Notes: generated by a model from the sequence alone, not told the origin. Counted from the first letter of the stretch, positions 24,454 through 36,420 are shown. The stretch: DNA of 64,000 nucleotides from Alitta virens (GCA_932294295.1 OW028573.1:13784155-13848154); one strand, 5' to 3'. Made by a program: numbers and translations.

Positions 24454-26010
24454 AATTTGGGAGAGCAAGAATCCGAGTGGGGGAGCAAGGAATTTGACCA
24501 TCGTAGAAAGGTTTATATTATTCATAAGAATACAAATCGACAATCCCCAGTATTTAATAAAAAAAGTGCAACTTCGTACTGGACGGATTTTAAAGAAATA
24601 TTTTGTTTGTCGCTGAGTTTAATTTAACGTCCCAGTGATTGACCTACTTTCGTCGCATATTTCTCCGTACGTTCATATCGGTCAGACCCTCTCCAGCGGC
24701 AAGGCCTGTCTAGGGTCTGATCTCACAACTTCAACTGACCAAAATGCGGCATCCTGTATTATATATAACCCAAAGGTATACATCGGCCATGCAGCCCCCC
24801 AACTGATGCCCACACTACGTCGATGTTTTCTTTGATAAATACAGTATGAAATATTACAACTGTAATTGACATACCAAAAACAGGCCTTCCTATGCTGCTA
24901 CTAGAGGGAATTCTTGACTAAACTTGCCTTCAGCTCTGACGTCATCAGTAAAAGGTCTAAATGGAATACTTTGGGCCATGAACGATGTTTACCTTGTGGT
25001 TATTATTAAAAGAATGATTGCCAAAGTCGGGTGAACGGTAATTTAGGCCTGTGGTCTGATGTTCAGACTGGCAAAATGACCTTTTAAGCTTTTTCAAAAA
25101 GCTTCAAATACTTTACTATCCATTTTAATTATATAAAAAAAAAGATAAACTTACCAACCTTACTTTTTGAGAGCTATAAAATCGGAACCGAACAATTTTT
25201 TCATTCGGCCTTATTCTAAAAAAAAATCAGAGGTGTGCATGAGGTGGTATGGGGTGGATATCTGCACTGAAATGTAATGACAGGGTGATAGTTGGACTAG
25301 CTTTCGACTAGCTTTCGACATGGCAATTCCAAAGCTCATGAAAGACTTAATATAAATAATATTTATCCTGAATTATCAAATAATGTTGCAGAATTTTCTG
25401 CAGGACATGTGGGCATCCTGAATATATGTAAATTAACATGATTTCTGTCAATTTATGTGATGCAAGTCTCAGATTTGGTAAGTATTAATTAGGTCTTAAG
25501 AGAAAGCAGGTGATCAACAATGCAAGATATTGTCAGTGTGTGATTTAAAGAGATTGGTGCAATTGCAGCTCTTAACTACAGTTAGTGTGTTCATGGGATA
25601 CGAGCTTATTATTACCAAGAAGTACAGTATGTCTAGTAAAGGTCATAATCTCAGGCTACCTGTGAACCAACCACTCAGTCCACTACGTCACATTGTAAAT
25701 TCAAATATGTCGGAAGATTTTTGATAGTTTATGGGTTTAGATTATTAACTTTATGATATTATACAACATATGTCATATCATTTATGTTGGGTGTTGCATG
25801 CTATCATAATTTGCACAACATGGATACAATGAACATGGGCAAAGATTTGCAAAGTACATGTTGTGCAATATACATGTTGACTATTGTAGTAACCTTCATT
25901 TTGTTCTTTGGTAGAGTCACATTTATTTCCTACCCCTGATTGATCCATGCCTTGAACTCTACTGTTAAATTGCTGATGTTCTGAGTAATCTAAGATGATA
26001 AGTCAATCTA

Positions 26011-26262
26011 ATGGTGTCAACTTTTATTAGCCTTCTTTGCCTCATTATTGCGAGTGACACCACAGGGATGCAAAGGACTGAATTAACGGCAAGCACCAAT
26101 TATCCCGGGTACTACACGTTGAATAATTGCACTGCAGTCCCTTCCATATCTCTGGCATTTAATTACACAGGCAAGATAAGCAGGGGTTGTGTGGCTTATC
26201 CTCTGACAGATTCCTTGTGTTATCATCAATGTGAAAATTTGCTTCTAACTCATTGCAATTGA
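26011..26262 (+). CDS. Candidate small secreted cysteine-containing protein, 83 residues, unrecognised
   Basis: I do not recognise this protein. The single-exon frame starts ATG at 26011 and ends TGA at 26262. Residues 1-19 (MVSTFISLLCLIIASDTTG) have the look of a signal peptide: short N-region, leucine/isoleucine core and small residues near the cleavage point. The mature part has five cysteines (NNCT, RGCV, SLCYHQCE, THCN), and N-C-T and N-Y-T glycosylation sequons. The HCN ending and the RGC motif loosely recall Ly6/uPAR-type domains, but the full Cys pattern is not there. It lies in the long gene-poor tract after RBM33, with no visible neighbours. It could be a random ORF in a 3' UTR, or an exon of a larger gene. 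Confidence 0.3.
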   Translation: MVSTFISLLCLIIASDTTGMQRTELTASTNYPGYYTLNNCTAVPSISLAFNYTGKISRGCVAYPLTDSLCYHQCENLLLTHCN

Positions 26263-26555
26263 ATAAACTCTTAATGGTGTAATGTCGTGTAGCTTGTGGG
26301 TATACTTGTCCTAAATTTATTGTGGTATGATACACTTCACACTCTTGTTGATATGGTAAGATTATGTACCAGTGATCACGATTTTTGACGATGTTGATGT
26401 GCACCAGACTAGCAATGGCAAGTATGGTCTAAGTAATACTACAGTTGGTATATTAATTAATTATTGGCAATTGTGATGTGTCCAAACGGGACCATCTTTG
26501 ATGAGGGATGCTGCATATTAGGTAAGTAACATACAAGTCTCTAAATTCGGAAGTA

Positions 26556-26721
26556 CAGTCAAACCTTGGTTAAGCGTCGCCCAACAAAATTGATGCATTT
26601 GGCCATTTAAGATGAAAATATAAATGGCCAAATGCTAACAGTTCAGAAGAGTTAGAAGTGGCTGTTGACAGCATGTTGCCATTCAATACAGGTGGCCAGG
26701 CCACCAGGACAAGTTTGACTG
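26556..26721. mobile_element. Mariner-like MITE with CAGTCAAAC ends and TA flanks
   Basis: The element starts CAGTCAAACCTTGG after TA (26554-26555) and ends AAGTTTGACTG before TA (26722-26723). TA target duplication and short inverted ends fit Tc1/mariner-derived MITEs. Length is 166 bp with no coding capacity. A relative lies at 53453-53637. Confidence 0.65.
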
Positions 26722-27699
26722 TACTTAAAAATATATTGAAGCAGAGGACATTGAGTATTTCAATGACCTTGAACAAGGAGCTGAATCAGAATGGTAAGGA
26801 TCTCTAGACTTTGCACAAACATATGTATGTGCAATGGAGAAAGAAGTAGCCCACCTTTGGACTGCAGGATAATCAGTTGCACTTCACAAGTTGTGAAAAA
26901 TATTACAAAATGTGACTTTTTTTTCTTCTTTTTTAAAAGATCATAATATGATACACTGGAGTGTGGGTGTACAATGAAAATATTTTGGGACAAAAAGGAA
27001 GTTGTTAAGCAAAGGTATTAGGTGTTGACAAATATAAGTAAAGTGTCATGCGCTTTCTGGTGACTTATCTTATCACATGAGAGTGTGTAACTTTGCAGTG
27101 ATCAGCACTATTGTATCCTGTATACATCTATACAGCTGTAATTGTGTGTGTTCAACGGAATGTACAAATACACTGTTAATCATGTCACAAATATGTGAGG
27201 CTGGTCCAAGTTATTGTACTTAGTTGTGTTCCTCAAAATGTTCTGTATCTGATTTTGCAGTTTAATGAGGTTTTGTCATTTCTGCTATGTATTAATCATT
27301 TCTTTTTCCAGTTTTGAAAGATCAGAAAATACCTGTCATCTAATGTGTTTACCTGTGGTAATTATCACAGAAAGAATGTACAAGTTATACAAACACATTC
27401 CGTTTTGAATGTGATGCATTTCTATTGAAATGCCAAAGAGCAAAGAAGTATTTGTTATAAAAAAAATATTTTGTGCTGTTAAACCACCAAATTCCATATG
27501 ACATACTGTTGAAACTTTGCATTTACATATTTTAATGGTGCTAATTTACAAGTACACATTGTCATATAAGATTTTATGATCTCAATTTACATTGAGAATT
27601 TGTTCAAATGCTCAATTATTATTATACATTTTAAATGAAAAATATTTTGAACAGTTTAACTATATTGTTGTTGAAGATATACATTTGTTATACCAAGAA

Positions 27700-27705
27700 A
27701 ATAAA
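27700..27705 (+). terminator. Candidate polyadenylation signal, plus strand
   Basis: AATAAA lies in an A/T-rich context and is followed within about 25 bases by a GTGTCT-type stretch. It could end a very long RBM33 transcript or a transcript from the 26 kb region. There is no direct support. Confidence 0.3.
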
Positions 27706-28017
27706 TATTTTTCAAATGCATAGTGTCTCACTTCTTTTTGCTATGACTGTAACGCTCAGGTGGTAGTGTTCCATGGGTTTCTATAAATCCACATTTCCAA
27801 ATATGCCATTGAAGCTGAGCGACATATTGACATCCTTGTTAGAGATATTGCAGTAGTAAAGTTGGTACCCTCCTGTTTATTTATGCAAAAGAGTCCGTAC
27901 TGACCCCCAATTCACAGTTCTGATTGGCTGGGTTTACACCTGACCATCACCCACGGCAGGGGCTTCTTTAATTGCAAGCCATGCTGCAAAAATCAGCTAC
28001 CAATCTTACATCGTGTG

Positions 28018-28200
28018 AGGGCGGGGGCCTAGCTCAGAGGTAGTGCTCTGGGCTTCCAACCACTGGGTCCCGGGTTCGATTCCCAGTCGAACCTATGTTG
28101 GAAGGCTGTTTCATCCTTCATCTCATTGCCATGGTCTCTGCCTGTCTTATCTAGCACAACTGGTGCAGAAATACAGGACATAAAGCCCTAATCACACATG
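28018..28200 (+). mobile_element. tRNA-derived SINE, copy 1
   Basis: The head resembles a tRNA: A box TAGCTCAGAGG near 28030, a TTCCAA anticodon-loop-like stretch, and B box GGTTCGATTCC at 28074-28084. The body continues with CTGTTTCATCCTTCATCTCA and ends near AGGACATAAAGCCCTAATCA. The same head, body and tail recur inverted at 56041-56233, which shows this is a dispersed SINE and not a tRNA gene. The head is closest to a Gly(TCC)-type tRNA by eye. Confidence 0.85.
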
Positions 28201-30445
28201 CACACACATACACTACACCGTGAGAGACCGTGGTACCAGTGCAAGTGTGGCAGATGCTCTCAAGGCAAACTTGGTTGAACTTACCAGAACATCACTGCCG
28301 AAATAGCCCAAGTAATGCTATAGCTTTCATTGGCTAATAAGTTGCAGCATTTCTTAAGCACAAATGAGAATGTTATGTAGAAGTAGCGAGTGAAATCATG
28401 ATGCACCATACGCAGACTTAGCTAAGGAACCATTTATAATAAATGTAATGAAATGTAAGCGGGGGGTTGTGTCCGCTATCCTCAACCACCTCAGCCAGTA
28501 TTACAACTTGCACCCTTGGAAGACCTGTTGTCGTTTGAGCCTTGCTCAACTTCTTGTGGAGTATGTATTGATGTACCGGTATCGCAGCGCTCCTTTGCTC
28601 AAGCACTGTACAATCAGGGTCTATAGCAAAGTCCTAGTACAAGGCTTCCTGTAAATTAATTCCAGCCTTAGCCACTATGTCTAAAGCCGTCCAATTTTTT
28701 TAGCCCCAACAGAGACAGTTTAGCCACCATTTTTTGGAGCAGCTTTCATAATACAATGATGACACCATTCTGAGGACCAATCAGATTGCTTGGCTCATAG
28801 AAATTTTCGCCACACAAGCATTTAATTTAGCCAGTTCCATCAATTTCGCCAAGATGACCGTGGCGAACGTTTAGTGGAAGCCTAGAAGTACCCATTTACT
28901 ATTGGGTGGAGTGAAGCAGTGGTTCAAAGCAGATCTGCTCATTATCAACAGGTCTAATTGTTATAGGACTGATTCTGAACCCAACTGTGAGGCTCCTCTG
29001 TTCACGGGCCTATATCATTACAACAACTGGAGAACAAGTGCAATTTTTATGGATTTTATTTTCATACAAAGGTCATAAACATCCGCGAAGCTACAGCGTC
29101 AGTATATCTCCTGTACAACAGTGGGATCAACTGCCTTTGTATATACAGAGTTATGTACAGCCTATTCACAGAGCGCTAGTCTATTCACAGAGCGCTAATT
29201 TTAATGATTAAAATTTTATGCAGTTTCTCAGTGGTTACAAGCAGTTCAACAGCTATCATGCCCTGACTTCATCACCAGCCTTGATTGATAAAGCTTAATC
29301 ACTTCACTTTTATACATTTTGTACAAACCTCAATTTACACAATGAACCAGCAGAGCCAATGTGACTTAAATAGCATATCACTGATTACTTACTATTCCAC
29401 AATTCTAAAATTTATTTGGCACACAGTTGACCTATAAAATGCTATTTGTACAAAATTAAACTAATTTGCGTGAAAAGAAATAAATATTTGGCAGTACCAT
29501 ACCATGAATGCATACATAGGTATTTAGTTTTCATTACTATAAAATTCTGAATCACATTTGCTTAACACTTTATAACATTTCATAACAGTTTTGTCTATAA
29601 TACAAGCAGGTAGAAGGGAGAGAACTATCCAAGACGAATGAGTACTTGAAATTTAAAAAAATTATAGTATTATACTGTATTAAATATGATTAAGACAGGG
29701 ATCTTGCATTTTATGCTAGGCCATGATGAGGATACAAAAACTCCCAAAAAAGAATCACATGTCCAATGACTCCGTTTTTCCCCAAAGATTTTGGTTGTTA
29801 ATTAATTCGTCAAGGCTCAAAGGAATTGTAAAATGGCAGTTAGCAACCACTCTTAAAATATCCAACCACAATTATTCATTAACAAAAACAACCAAACATA
29901 ACCACTTACACTATGACATCATGATCAGTGAAAAGACCCTAATACTGGTTGGATAAACAAATGACTTCATCTAACTAACATCATATCTACAAAAACTCAA
30001 AACAGTGCAAGTTAATGACTCACTTTCACAGTTGAAATACTAAAGTTACCACAGAATAAAGCACACATTTATATGGAATAGTTGAACAGTTACATATCTT
30101 ATTGCCAATATGGCTAACAATCACAGTCCACGCGATTAAGTTAACATTACCAATTGTTTTAGTATATGTTTGCAATTAACCAAAGGCACCAGTAATGCTG
30201 TTTTGTTGCATAATTTTTTGGTAGGGGATTAGATAATAAGTAACTAAAAATACTTTCAAGTTTCACGGCTTATACAGCCCTAACAGAACAAAGTGTCTAT
30301 GGTTGATGAAACAAAATATGTCAGAAGTTTGACATCCACTGTAGAAGCGATCATACACAAAGTCTTGTTGAAGCTCCCATAGCTTTCTTGCGTAAAAGAA
30401 GAACTTTATAGGCTGAAGAATGAATGTTATCCACCAGCAAGAATG
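28201..30445. other. Non-coding stretch between SINE copy 1 and the TAB2/3 stop; probable TAB2/3 3' UTR
   Basis: No coding exon recognised. Minus-strand AATAAA hexamers (TTTATT on the plus strand) at 29411-29416 and 29055-29060 could end the TAB2/3 transcript, giving a 3' UTR of about 1.0-1.4 kb. RBM33 and TAB2/3 are therefore convergent. Confidence 0.4.
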
Positions 30446-33400
30446 TTACCTTACAGCTGACCCAAAGAAATCTGAAATGAAAACATGATACATGTAGAAA
30501 TTGAACGAAGGAAACAAAACTAAATTTTGGCATGTATACATGTGTAAAATTCAAGAAATGCCAGAAATACAAACTGCCAGTGATCCTAGGCATCTCGCAA
30601 ACTTCACACTTATCCAGGGAGGGGTGGTTAAGGAAGGTACAGGCTGAGCAATTCCACTTTTCCTCTTCATCATCCGACGTCCTGTCCTCTCTATCAGACA
30701 CTGCTGGGACGCGACTGGGTGTCCCTGTCGAGGACCGAGGGGGAGGAGGTCGTGGGGGTGGCATAGAACCTAAAAGCACAAAATCACCCTCAGCTTCTTC
30801 TGTGAAAATCACTTCAGGCTCATTTACAACAGGCATGCTAGTGCGAGGAAGCGGAGAGATGTAAGAGGCACAAGACGGAACAAACGTACCTTGGTCGTTC
30901 TGTCTAGTCAAAGCAGTAGTAGCAGCAGCAGTGGTAGCAGTGGGGTGGGGAGCAACTTGCTCAGGGATGGAGGGTGGGACAAACCACACAGTGTTAGAAT
31001 GTTTGGGGGTAGATACGCTTGCGGCGTGACGAGGCGGTGTCACAGGACTAGGATTGTTCTGAGGAGGAGTGTAAGGAGAGGGTGTCCCTAGAGAAGGTGG
31101 GTTAGACCCAGGTGGGCGTTCAGTAATGAGGAAATTAGGACGGGGTGGTCTCCGAGGGGGTGCCCCTGCAAAACAACACAAATCTACTAAGGCAAAATAA
31201 ACAAAACAAATCCCTAAACAAAACTCGTCAACTACAATAATTGTCAAAACTACTAATTATTAAAGATTAGATTTATACCACAAAACCAAATCAATGCAAC
31301 TACTAAACCAATATAAAGCATACAAAGAAATATTTGAGGCAAGTTAAGGGAGCGTCGGCAATGACCAAGAATGTTAGTTAGTTAATAAGCAACATGAAAA
31401 AGAATATATGCAGGATAGTTCTAGGAGTAAGAGTGCTTTGTAAAACATAGAAAACAGTGTGCATTCACCTCCAGTCTCATGCTGTGGTGAATTTAGAATA
31501 CAACACTCATAAATTGTAAATTATGCTATTATATTCAATATATTTTATGTCTTCTTCCTTTAACATTAACATGCATTCAGAGTGCAGTGAAACAATCTGA
31601 TATTAGCATATGGTCAGTATATCATGCAAATATAAAATTTTGTAAGACCTTTCTTCTCTTCTTCCATATCTGTTAATGAAAGACACTGCTATAGTACTAA
31701 TGTTTGCTCTTTATCTGCATTGTCAGCAGTAACTTACGAGACTGGTTGTTTGTCGCACCATGATAATCACCTCCTTCTGACTGCTGGTTCATTCCATGAA
31801 TACTACCGCCCTGTCCTTTGCCAATATTGGAATAAAAGTTTTGTCCTTGGCTAGGGTTTGAACCTAATTGAGCTGCAAAATAGAGCATGCAACTATAACA
31901 ACATCTCAAGCTGAACTTGTAAATTTATACTGAGAGTGCATTGTATATGCAAATGCATCACAACCTCGAAGCTTAGTATACTCACTTTGCCCATCAATCT
32001 GGGTGAAAAGGACACCAATCTCTACACGTAATTTTCTATTCTCATCTCTCATTTTTTGAACATCCTCTACCTGAAAATGATATGAACCTTTCGTTAACAA
32101 AGTACAGCACTAACCAAAGCATAAATACAGATTAATGGTAAACGTATGGCCTTACTGAAGGAAAAGAATTGGATCTTCGTCTTCGCCTCCGTTCTAAACA
32201 CTTATTTTCCATGTCAGTTACCCTATCCTTACAGCGACTAAGAGCCTCCTTTGATTGACCCAAGTCTTGCAGTAGTTTTTGAAGTCTCTCTCGTTGATGA
32301 TGAAGAAGAGCTGAAAAAAGAGAGCATCAAGAATATAACATCACCAAACTTATATGGTCTTGTCTGAAACTTTGCACAAGCCGAAATTGACTATTCATCA
32401 AAGTATAAACATCCAGCATCGGTTCAATAGTTATTGGTAACTAATCATACCTTCTTCATACTGTGTGTCAGCAGGAGCACCTAATTGAGCCTCTGGTCCG
32501 TTCATGGTCCAGCTCCTGTGGAATTGCACAGGGTACTGAGCAGGCGTGCTAACTTGAGGCGATCCTACAGATGCAGATGAAGACGCAGGTATGTGAGCCA
32601 TGTTAGGAGGCAGGCTGTGTGGCTGTTGACTGGGTGGGGTGGCTGGACTTCCTGGCAAGGGTGATCGATTTGACGAAATTGGACTATTGGTCACCTGGCC
32701 AGCAGGGTTGTAACTTTCATGACTAGGAGAGTAAGCACCATGGGCGTATTGCTGCTGAGGACTGTTGTTAATTGGGGAATACGTTGTGTTTGTTGTTTGA
32801 CTTGATTCAAAGCTTTGTGCAAAGTTGCCAGGCCGTGCTGGCATTCGTTGCTGGGAATAAGACCAATTTGAATATGGATTATAATCTGATGGGAACATGC
32901 CAGGATGAGAAATGGAATGGCTGACCATATTTGTTGCAGATGAAGTCGTATGACGCGGGCCCGGATATGCAGGGCATGGAATACTTGTTGGCTGACCGCT
33001 TTGGGCACCACCCATAAATGGTTCATAGTCATGTGGTCTGATAGGTGCCGACAATGGGTCTGGAAACCTCGAAGAGTGAGGGTACATCAAACCATTGTTT
33101 GAATTTTGAGGAATTTTGTTCCCAGGAAGAATGTCATAAGGGAAGCTGTGATGAGGCTGCTGAAGATGTGAGATGTTGGATACTTGTAAACTTCTAAATC
33201 GATCATGCATGGCAGGCACATCACCATCAAACTTCCTCAGGTACCTATGGCTTTCTCTACCAAGAGCATCAATGCACTTTTCCCGGACATAACCATTCTG
33301 AAAAAAAAAATTTTTTTTTTTAAATACTGCTAGCATGTAAGCGAAATGGTTAAATTTTTAGCATAAATTTTCCCAAAACAAAACTAAAACAATAAGATAT

Positions 33401-33620
33401 GAAAGCATGGCCCATTCTGGTAATAAGGAAATAAGCATCAAGCACATAAATAAAATGCCAAGAAACATTAAAATTTGTCCTGTGGCAAATTTAAGACAAT
33501 GATCAACCATACCTGGATCATAATAGTTTCAATTACTAGTTCAGGCACTTCTTGAAATCTCTTCTTCAACTCATTGTATAGGATTTGGTTTGTTGTTGAG
33601 TACAAGCTTTCTGCAGCCAT
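30446..33620 (-). CDS. TAB2: TAB2/TAB3 homologue (TAK1-binding adaptor), complete, seven exons
   Basis: Exons in transcript order: 33620-33513, 33297-32451, 32310-32156, 32070-31986, 31872-31738, 31165-30575, 30471-30446; phases agree and give about 648 residues. TAB2/3 links K63-polyubiquitin to the TAK1 kinase complex in Toll, IL-1 and TNF signalling. Residues 1-55 form a CUE domain ([20 protein letters not shown]). A Ser/Pro/Gln-rich middle follows, then a coiled coil near 319-400 containing [20 protein letters not shown], closely like the [20 protein letters not shown] stretch of human TAB2. The C-terminus has an NZF finger, [20 protein letters not shown], with C-x2-C-x10-C-x2-C and the Thr-Phe pair that contacts ubiquitin. 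ATGGCTGC at the start lies in a YY1-like AAGATGGC context. The last junction uses a weak donor (GTTTGT); TAB2 and TAB3 are not distinguished here. Confidence 0.93.
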
Positions 33621-35187
33621 CTTGCATTATTCCAAATATTACCTGAAAATCAAAATATAATTGAATAACACCGGGGCACATTTAGTCATGCACACAATAT
33701 ACAGCTCTAGATTTTTTATTATATAAACATGTATAATTTATTATGTTGCAGACATTTTTATTTATTTATTTTTGGAAAAGGGGGACGGGATTTAGTGACT
33801 TAGTTTTAGGGTGGATGTCTCCTCAAAAACTGGCCCACAGAACCCCGTGATTATACTGCCATTGGTGCATGATGTGACACAAGCTATAAACTGAATTGTC
33901 AACTTAAGTCATAAAACATTTTTTGGAAAGGTAGGACAGTCACAGATGCAAAAGCCCTGTGTATCCCAATGGCTCTTTTCAGAAGAAATTACAGGTATGT
34001 GGACAGTGCAGTGCAGTACTAGTACAAAGAGTAATACATGTGTACCAGGCCTGTGTCGAGCAAGAATTTCTTGAGTACCCCTTGATTTCTTAATGATTGC
34101 TAATGGCAATTCATTCTGGATACAATTTTCAGCAAATTGGCTTACAACACTTCAATAACATTTTCACTGAATACGAAGAGCATGCCAGACATAATCACTG
34201 ATTGTTATTTACTCCATTTGCCGGCCATTCCATGACATGTTAGTCTGACCTCTACATGTCAATCAAATTCATTCATTTTTGCATAGATATCAAGTGCAAT
34301 GCACCACCAACTTAATTTCCCATGCCAAATGCAGTGGAGACATAGCTAAGTCTGCCGACTACATGCCAGGAATCAATCCCAGGACCTTGAGTTAGGCCAG
34401 TTTGATTATTGCAGTTTTGCTCACCCAGCTGCTTCTTATGCCTGACTTACAGTGATCAGTTCTAATGAACTTCCAATTCAATGTCACCTAATGGCATATG
34501 TGTCGTAGCAATTGCAATGCTTCCAAGGCATGCAATGCAATTATTGTCACAGATCAGATGAAATTTTTATATTGCTGTTATCCTCCCTATCCTCCCTGAT
34601 TCAGGTAGCCTGAATACACCTCATGCTGTGTGCACAATATCAAACTATGCACTGCTGATTCTCTAATATGTATGACAATAGTTACTTTAAATTGACACAA
34701 TGGCACTATACACATGTATGTCATTTACAAATTACAGGTATCAATTATTTAGTCACAATTAGTGAATAACACAATTTACAGTGCCAGTGGTTATGACAAG
34801 TTGTGCTGATTCAGTTTGTCACGGTTTCTCCCTTAGGATAACCAGGTAACAAGTGTCGTCCATTACTGTTGCTTGCACCACCCAACTCTGATCAGCGATT
34901 CGAGCCATGGCTGTCTTTTATTTAAAGACATTTACAAGACATATTTTTGACAGTTCATAACTTGCTCAAAAACATTTGTAAACATGCAGACAATCGTTCC
35001 GATGTACCAGTTCACAGTGCGAATTTCTCAATGCCATCTTACCATTTATCTACTTCTGGAACTTCTTGTTATGCATCTCTATAAATCAATGTGATAGACA
35101 GCGTAAAACTAACTTTTTCAAGTGATTTAAGCTGCAGATTGCGACCGAGAATTCCTCTCCATTTTGGACATCAAGAAAGTCGACGAT

Positions 35188-35354
35188 ACGCATGCGCATC
35201 TTAGTCAGGAAGTGAACACCGTCTAAAATTAATTAAACTTTTATTTAAATTATCAATATCCACCGTGTAAGTAAGCACCTAAATAAGGTTATCTACTACT
35301 ACTAATAAAATGTTTTGCTGGTTTTCAAATTAGGAGACCCAGTGCGCATGCGCA
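35188..35354. promoter_or_regulatory. Two NRF1-type palindromes, candidate promoter of TAB2/3
   Basis: TGCGCATGCGCA at 35343-35354 is a perfect match to the NRF1 consensus palindrome, and ACGCATGCGCA at 35188-35198 is a near match, about 150 bp apart. CpG-rich words of this kind are rare in the AT-rich surroundings. NRF1 sites are typical of housekeeping promoters without TATA boxes. The location, 1.6 kb upstream of the TAB2/3 ATG, fits a promoter with a 5' UTR intron, but no transcript evidence is available. Confidence 0.5.
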
Positions 35355-35849
35355 CTGAGGCAAGAAATCTGTTGGCGGCTGCATTCAAACAATTTTTGAC
35401 TAGCGATTATTCATACCGGTTTGATCTCTGTTTACACATTACGGGTAATGGTTACTGCTTAAAATAAAACTTTACATAGCTGAATGCCTTAGCGGTCTTT
35501 ACAATCGTCACTCTTGGGTTGTGATGTGTGGTTTGAAATCCATGGATATACACGAGTTGCAATGTAACTCAGCCAACTGTCAACAATGTTTCATTAGCTT
35601 TCATTGTTTGTGTTGACACACTGTTGACTCGTGTTGTCGACTTAAATTCGTTTTGATATGAGTGACAGCCATAATATCTAGAATGGGAAGTTATAAATTT
35701 TTATTTGAACATTTGTATTGAATTATAGCGCGTACTGTAGGCCTATATATGTGCTTTTGAAAGTTTGAAACAGGCCCTGCAAAATTGCTTATTACTAAAG
35801 CCACCAAAATTGAGAATTGCAAATGAATAGACTAGAACTTTCCAATTAC

Positions 35850-36180
35850 CAGTAGATGGTATGACGCGAATTTGCGTAATTCTGTGCAATTCTGACTGGA
35901 TTCACACGCGAACTGCCGAAGTACAGCAATATTTAAGGAATTGTGGGATATCTTGAGTACAGAACTTTGAAGTGGAATTGCTCAAAAAAAGAAATGGTGA
36001 ATCTCGAAATAAACTGATAGAATTATGTAGCAACTTCTCTGAAGTAATCCAGATCAATCTCATCACTGCCAGCACAAAATTGACATCCTCAGAGCTAATA
36101 ATTTTCGCGCAAATTTGTGCGACATCAACAAATTGCACAGAATTGCGAGATCGTGCAAATTTGCGTTACATCGTCTACTG
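35850..36180. mobile_element. 331-bp inverted-repeat element with CAGTAGA ends
   Basis: The left end CAGTAGATGGTATGACGC continues into GAATTTGCGTAATTCTGTGC; the right end, on the other strand, begins CAGTAGACGATGTAACGC and continues into AAATTTGCACGATCTCGC. Terminal complementarity extends about 40 bases with gaps. No coding capacity. CAG ends suggest a hAT-type MITE, but no matching 8-bp flanks are seen. Confidence 0.65.
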
Positions 36181-36281
36181 ATTATGCTAGTTATTACTAT
36201 AATGTCTTATGAAAGAATAAAGGATACAAAGAAGCAAAACTTTATTTGGGAGTCTTTTAAGGCATCCGACAATTCCACATT

Positions 36282-36420
36282 GGCGTCCCGGGTTCGATCC
36301 ACGGCCCGGGTACTCTTAAGTGAGTTAGCTGAATGTCGGTCGCATGAGACATTAAATTGGAGGCGCCTTTTAAATACTCAGTGTCTATTCTGAGGCAAGC
36401 AAAAAGATCTCACCCTTGGG
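36282..36420 (+). mobile_element. tRNA-derived SINE fragment, different family
   Basis: It holds a B-box-like GGTTCGATCC in CCCGGGTTCGATCCACGG, followed by CTGAATGTCGGTCGCATGAG and ACATTAAATTGGAGGC, a head-plus-body arrangement like that of many invertebrate SINEs. The A box is not clear, so the head is truncated or degenerate. Confidence 0.5.

Larger units (their letters stand above)
18229..26010. other. Long stretch without recognisable genes downstream of RBM33
   Basis: I found no open frame that resembles a known protein and no chain of splice-compatible exons in these 7.8 kb. It is AT-rich, with scattered short ORFs of no recognisable content. It may contain the RBM33 3' UTR. Contents that can be named are a small inverted-repeat element at 20143-20305 and a hairpin at about 24398-24453. 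Confidence 0.6.

Noticed and set aside
28021..28095. Possible functional tRNA gene (Gly-like) with good A and B boxes
   Set aside because: The acceptor stem does not pair well and the same head is attached to the same body at 56041-56233, so it is a SINE head.
29158..29215. Small direct repeat TATTCACAGAGCGCTA next to an AT-rich hairpin
   Set aside because: Only two copies, very short, with no sign of a larger element.
34345..34395. tRNA-like string (TAGCTAAGTC...GGAATCAATCCC)
   Set aside because: Only the B box is convincing, the cloverleaf does not close, and no SINE body could be matched.
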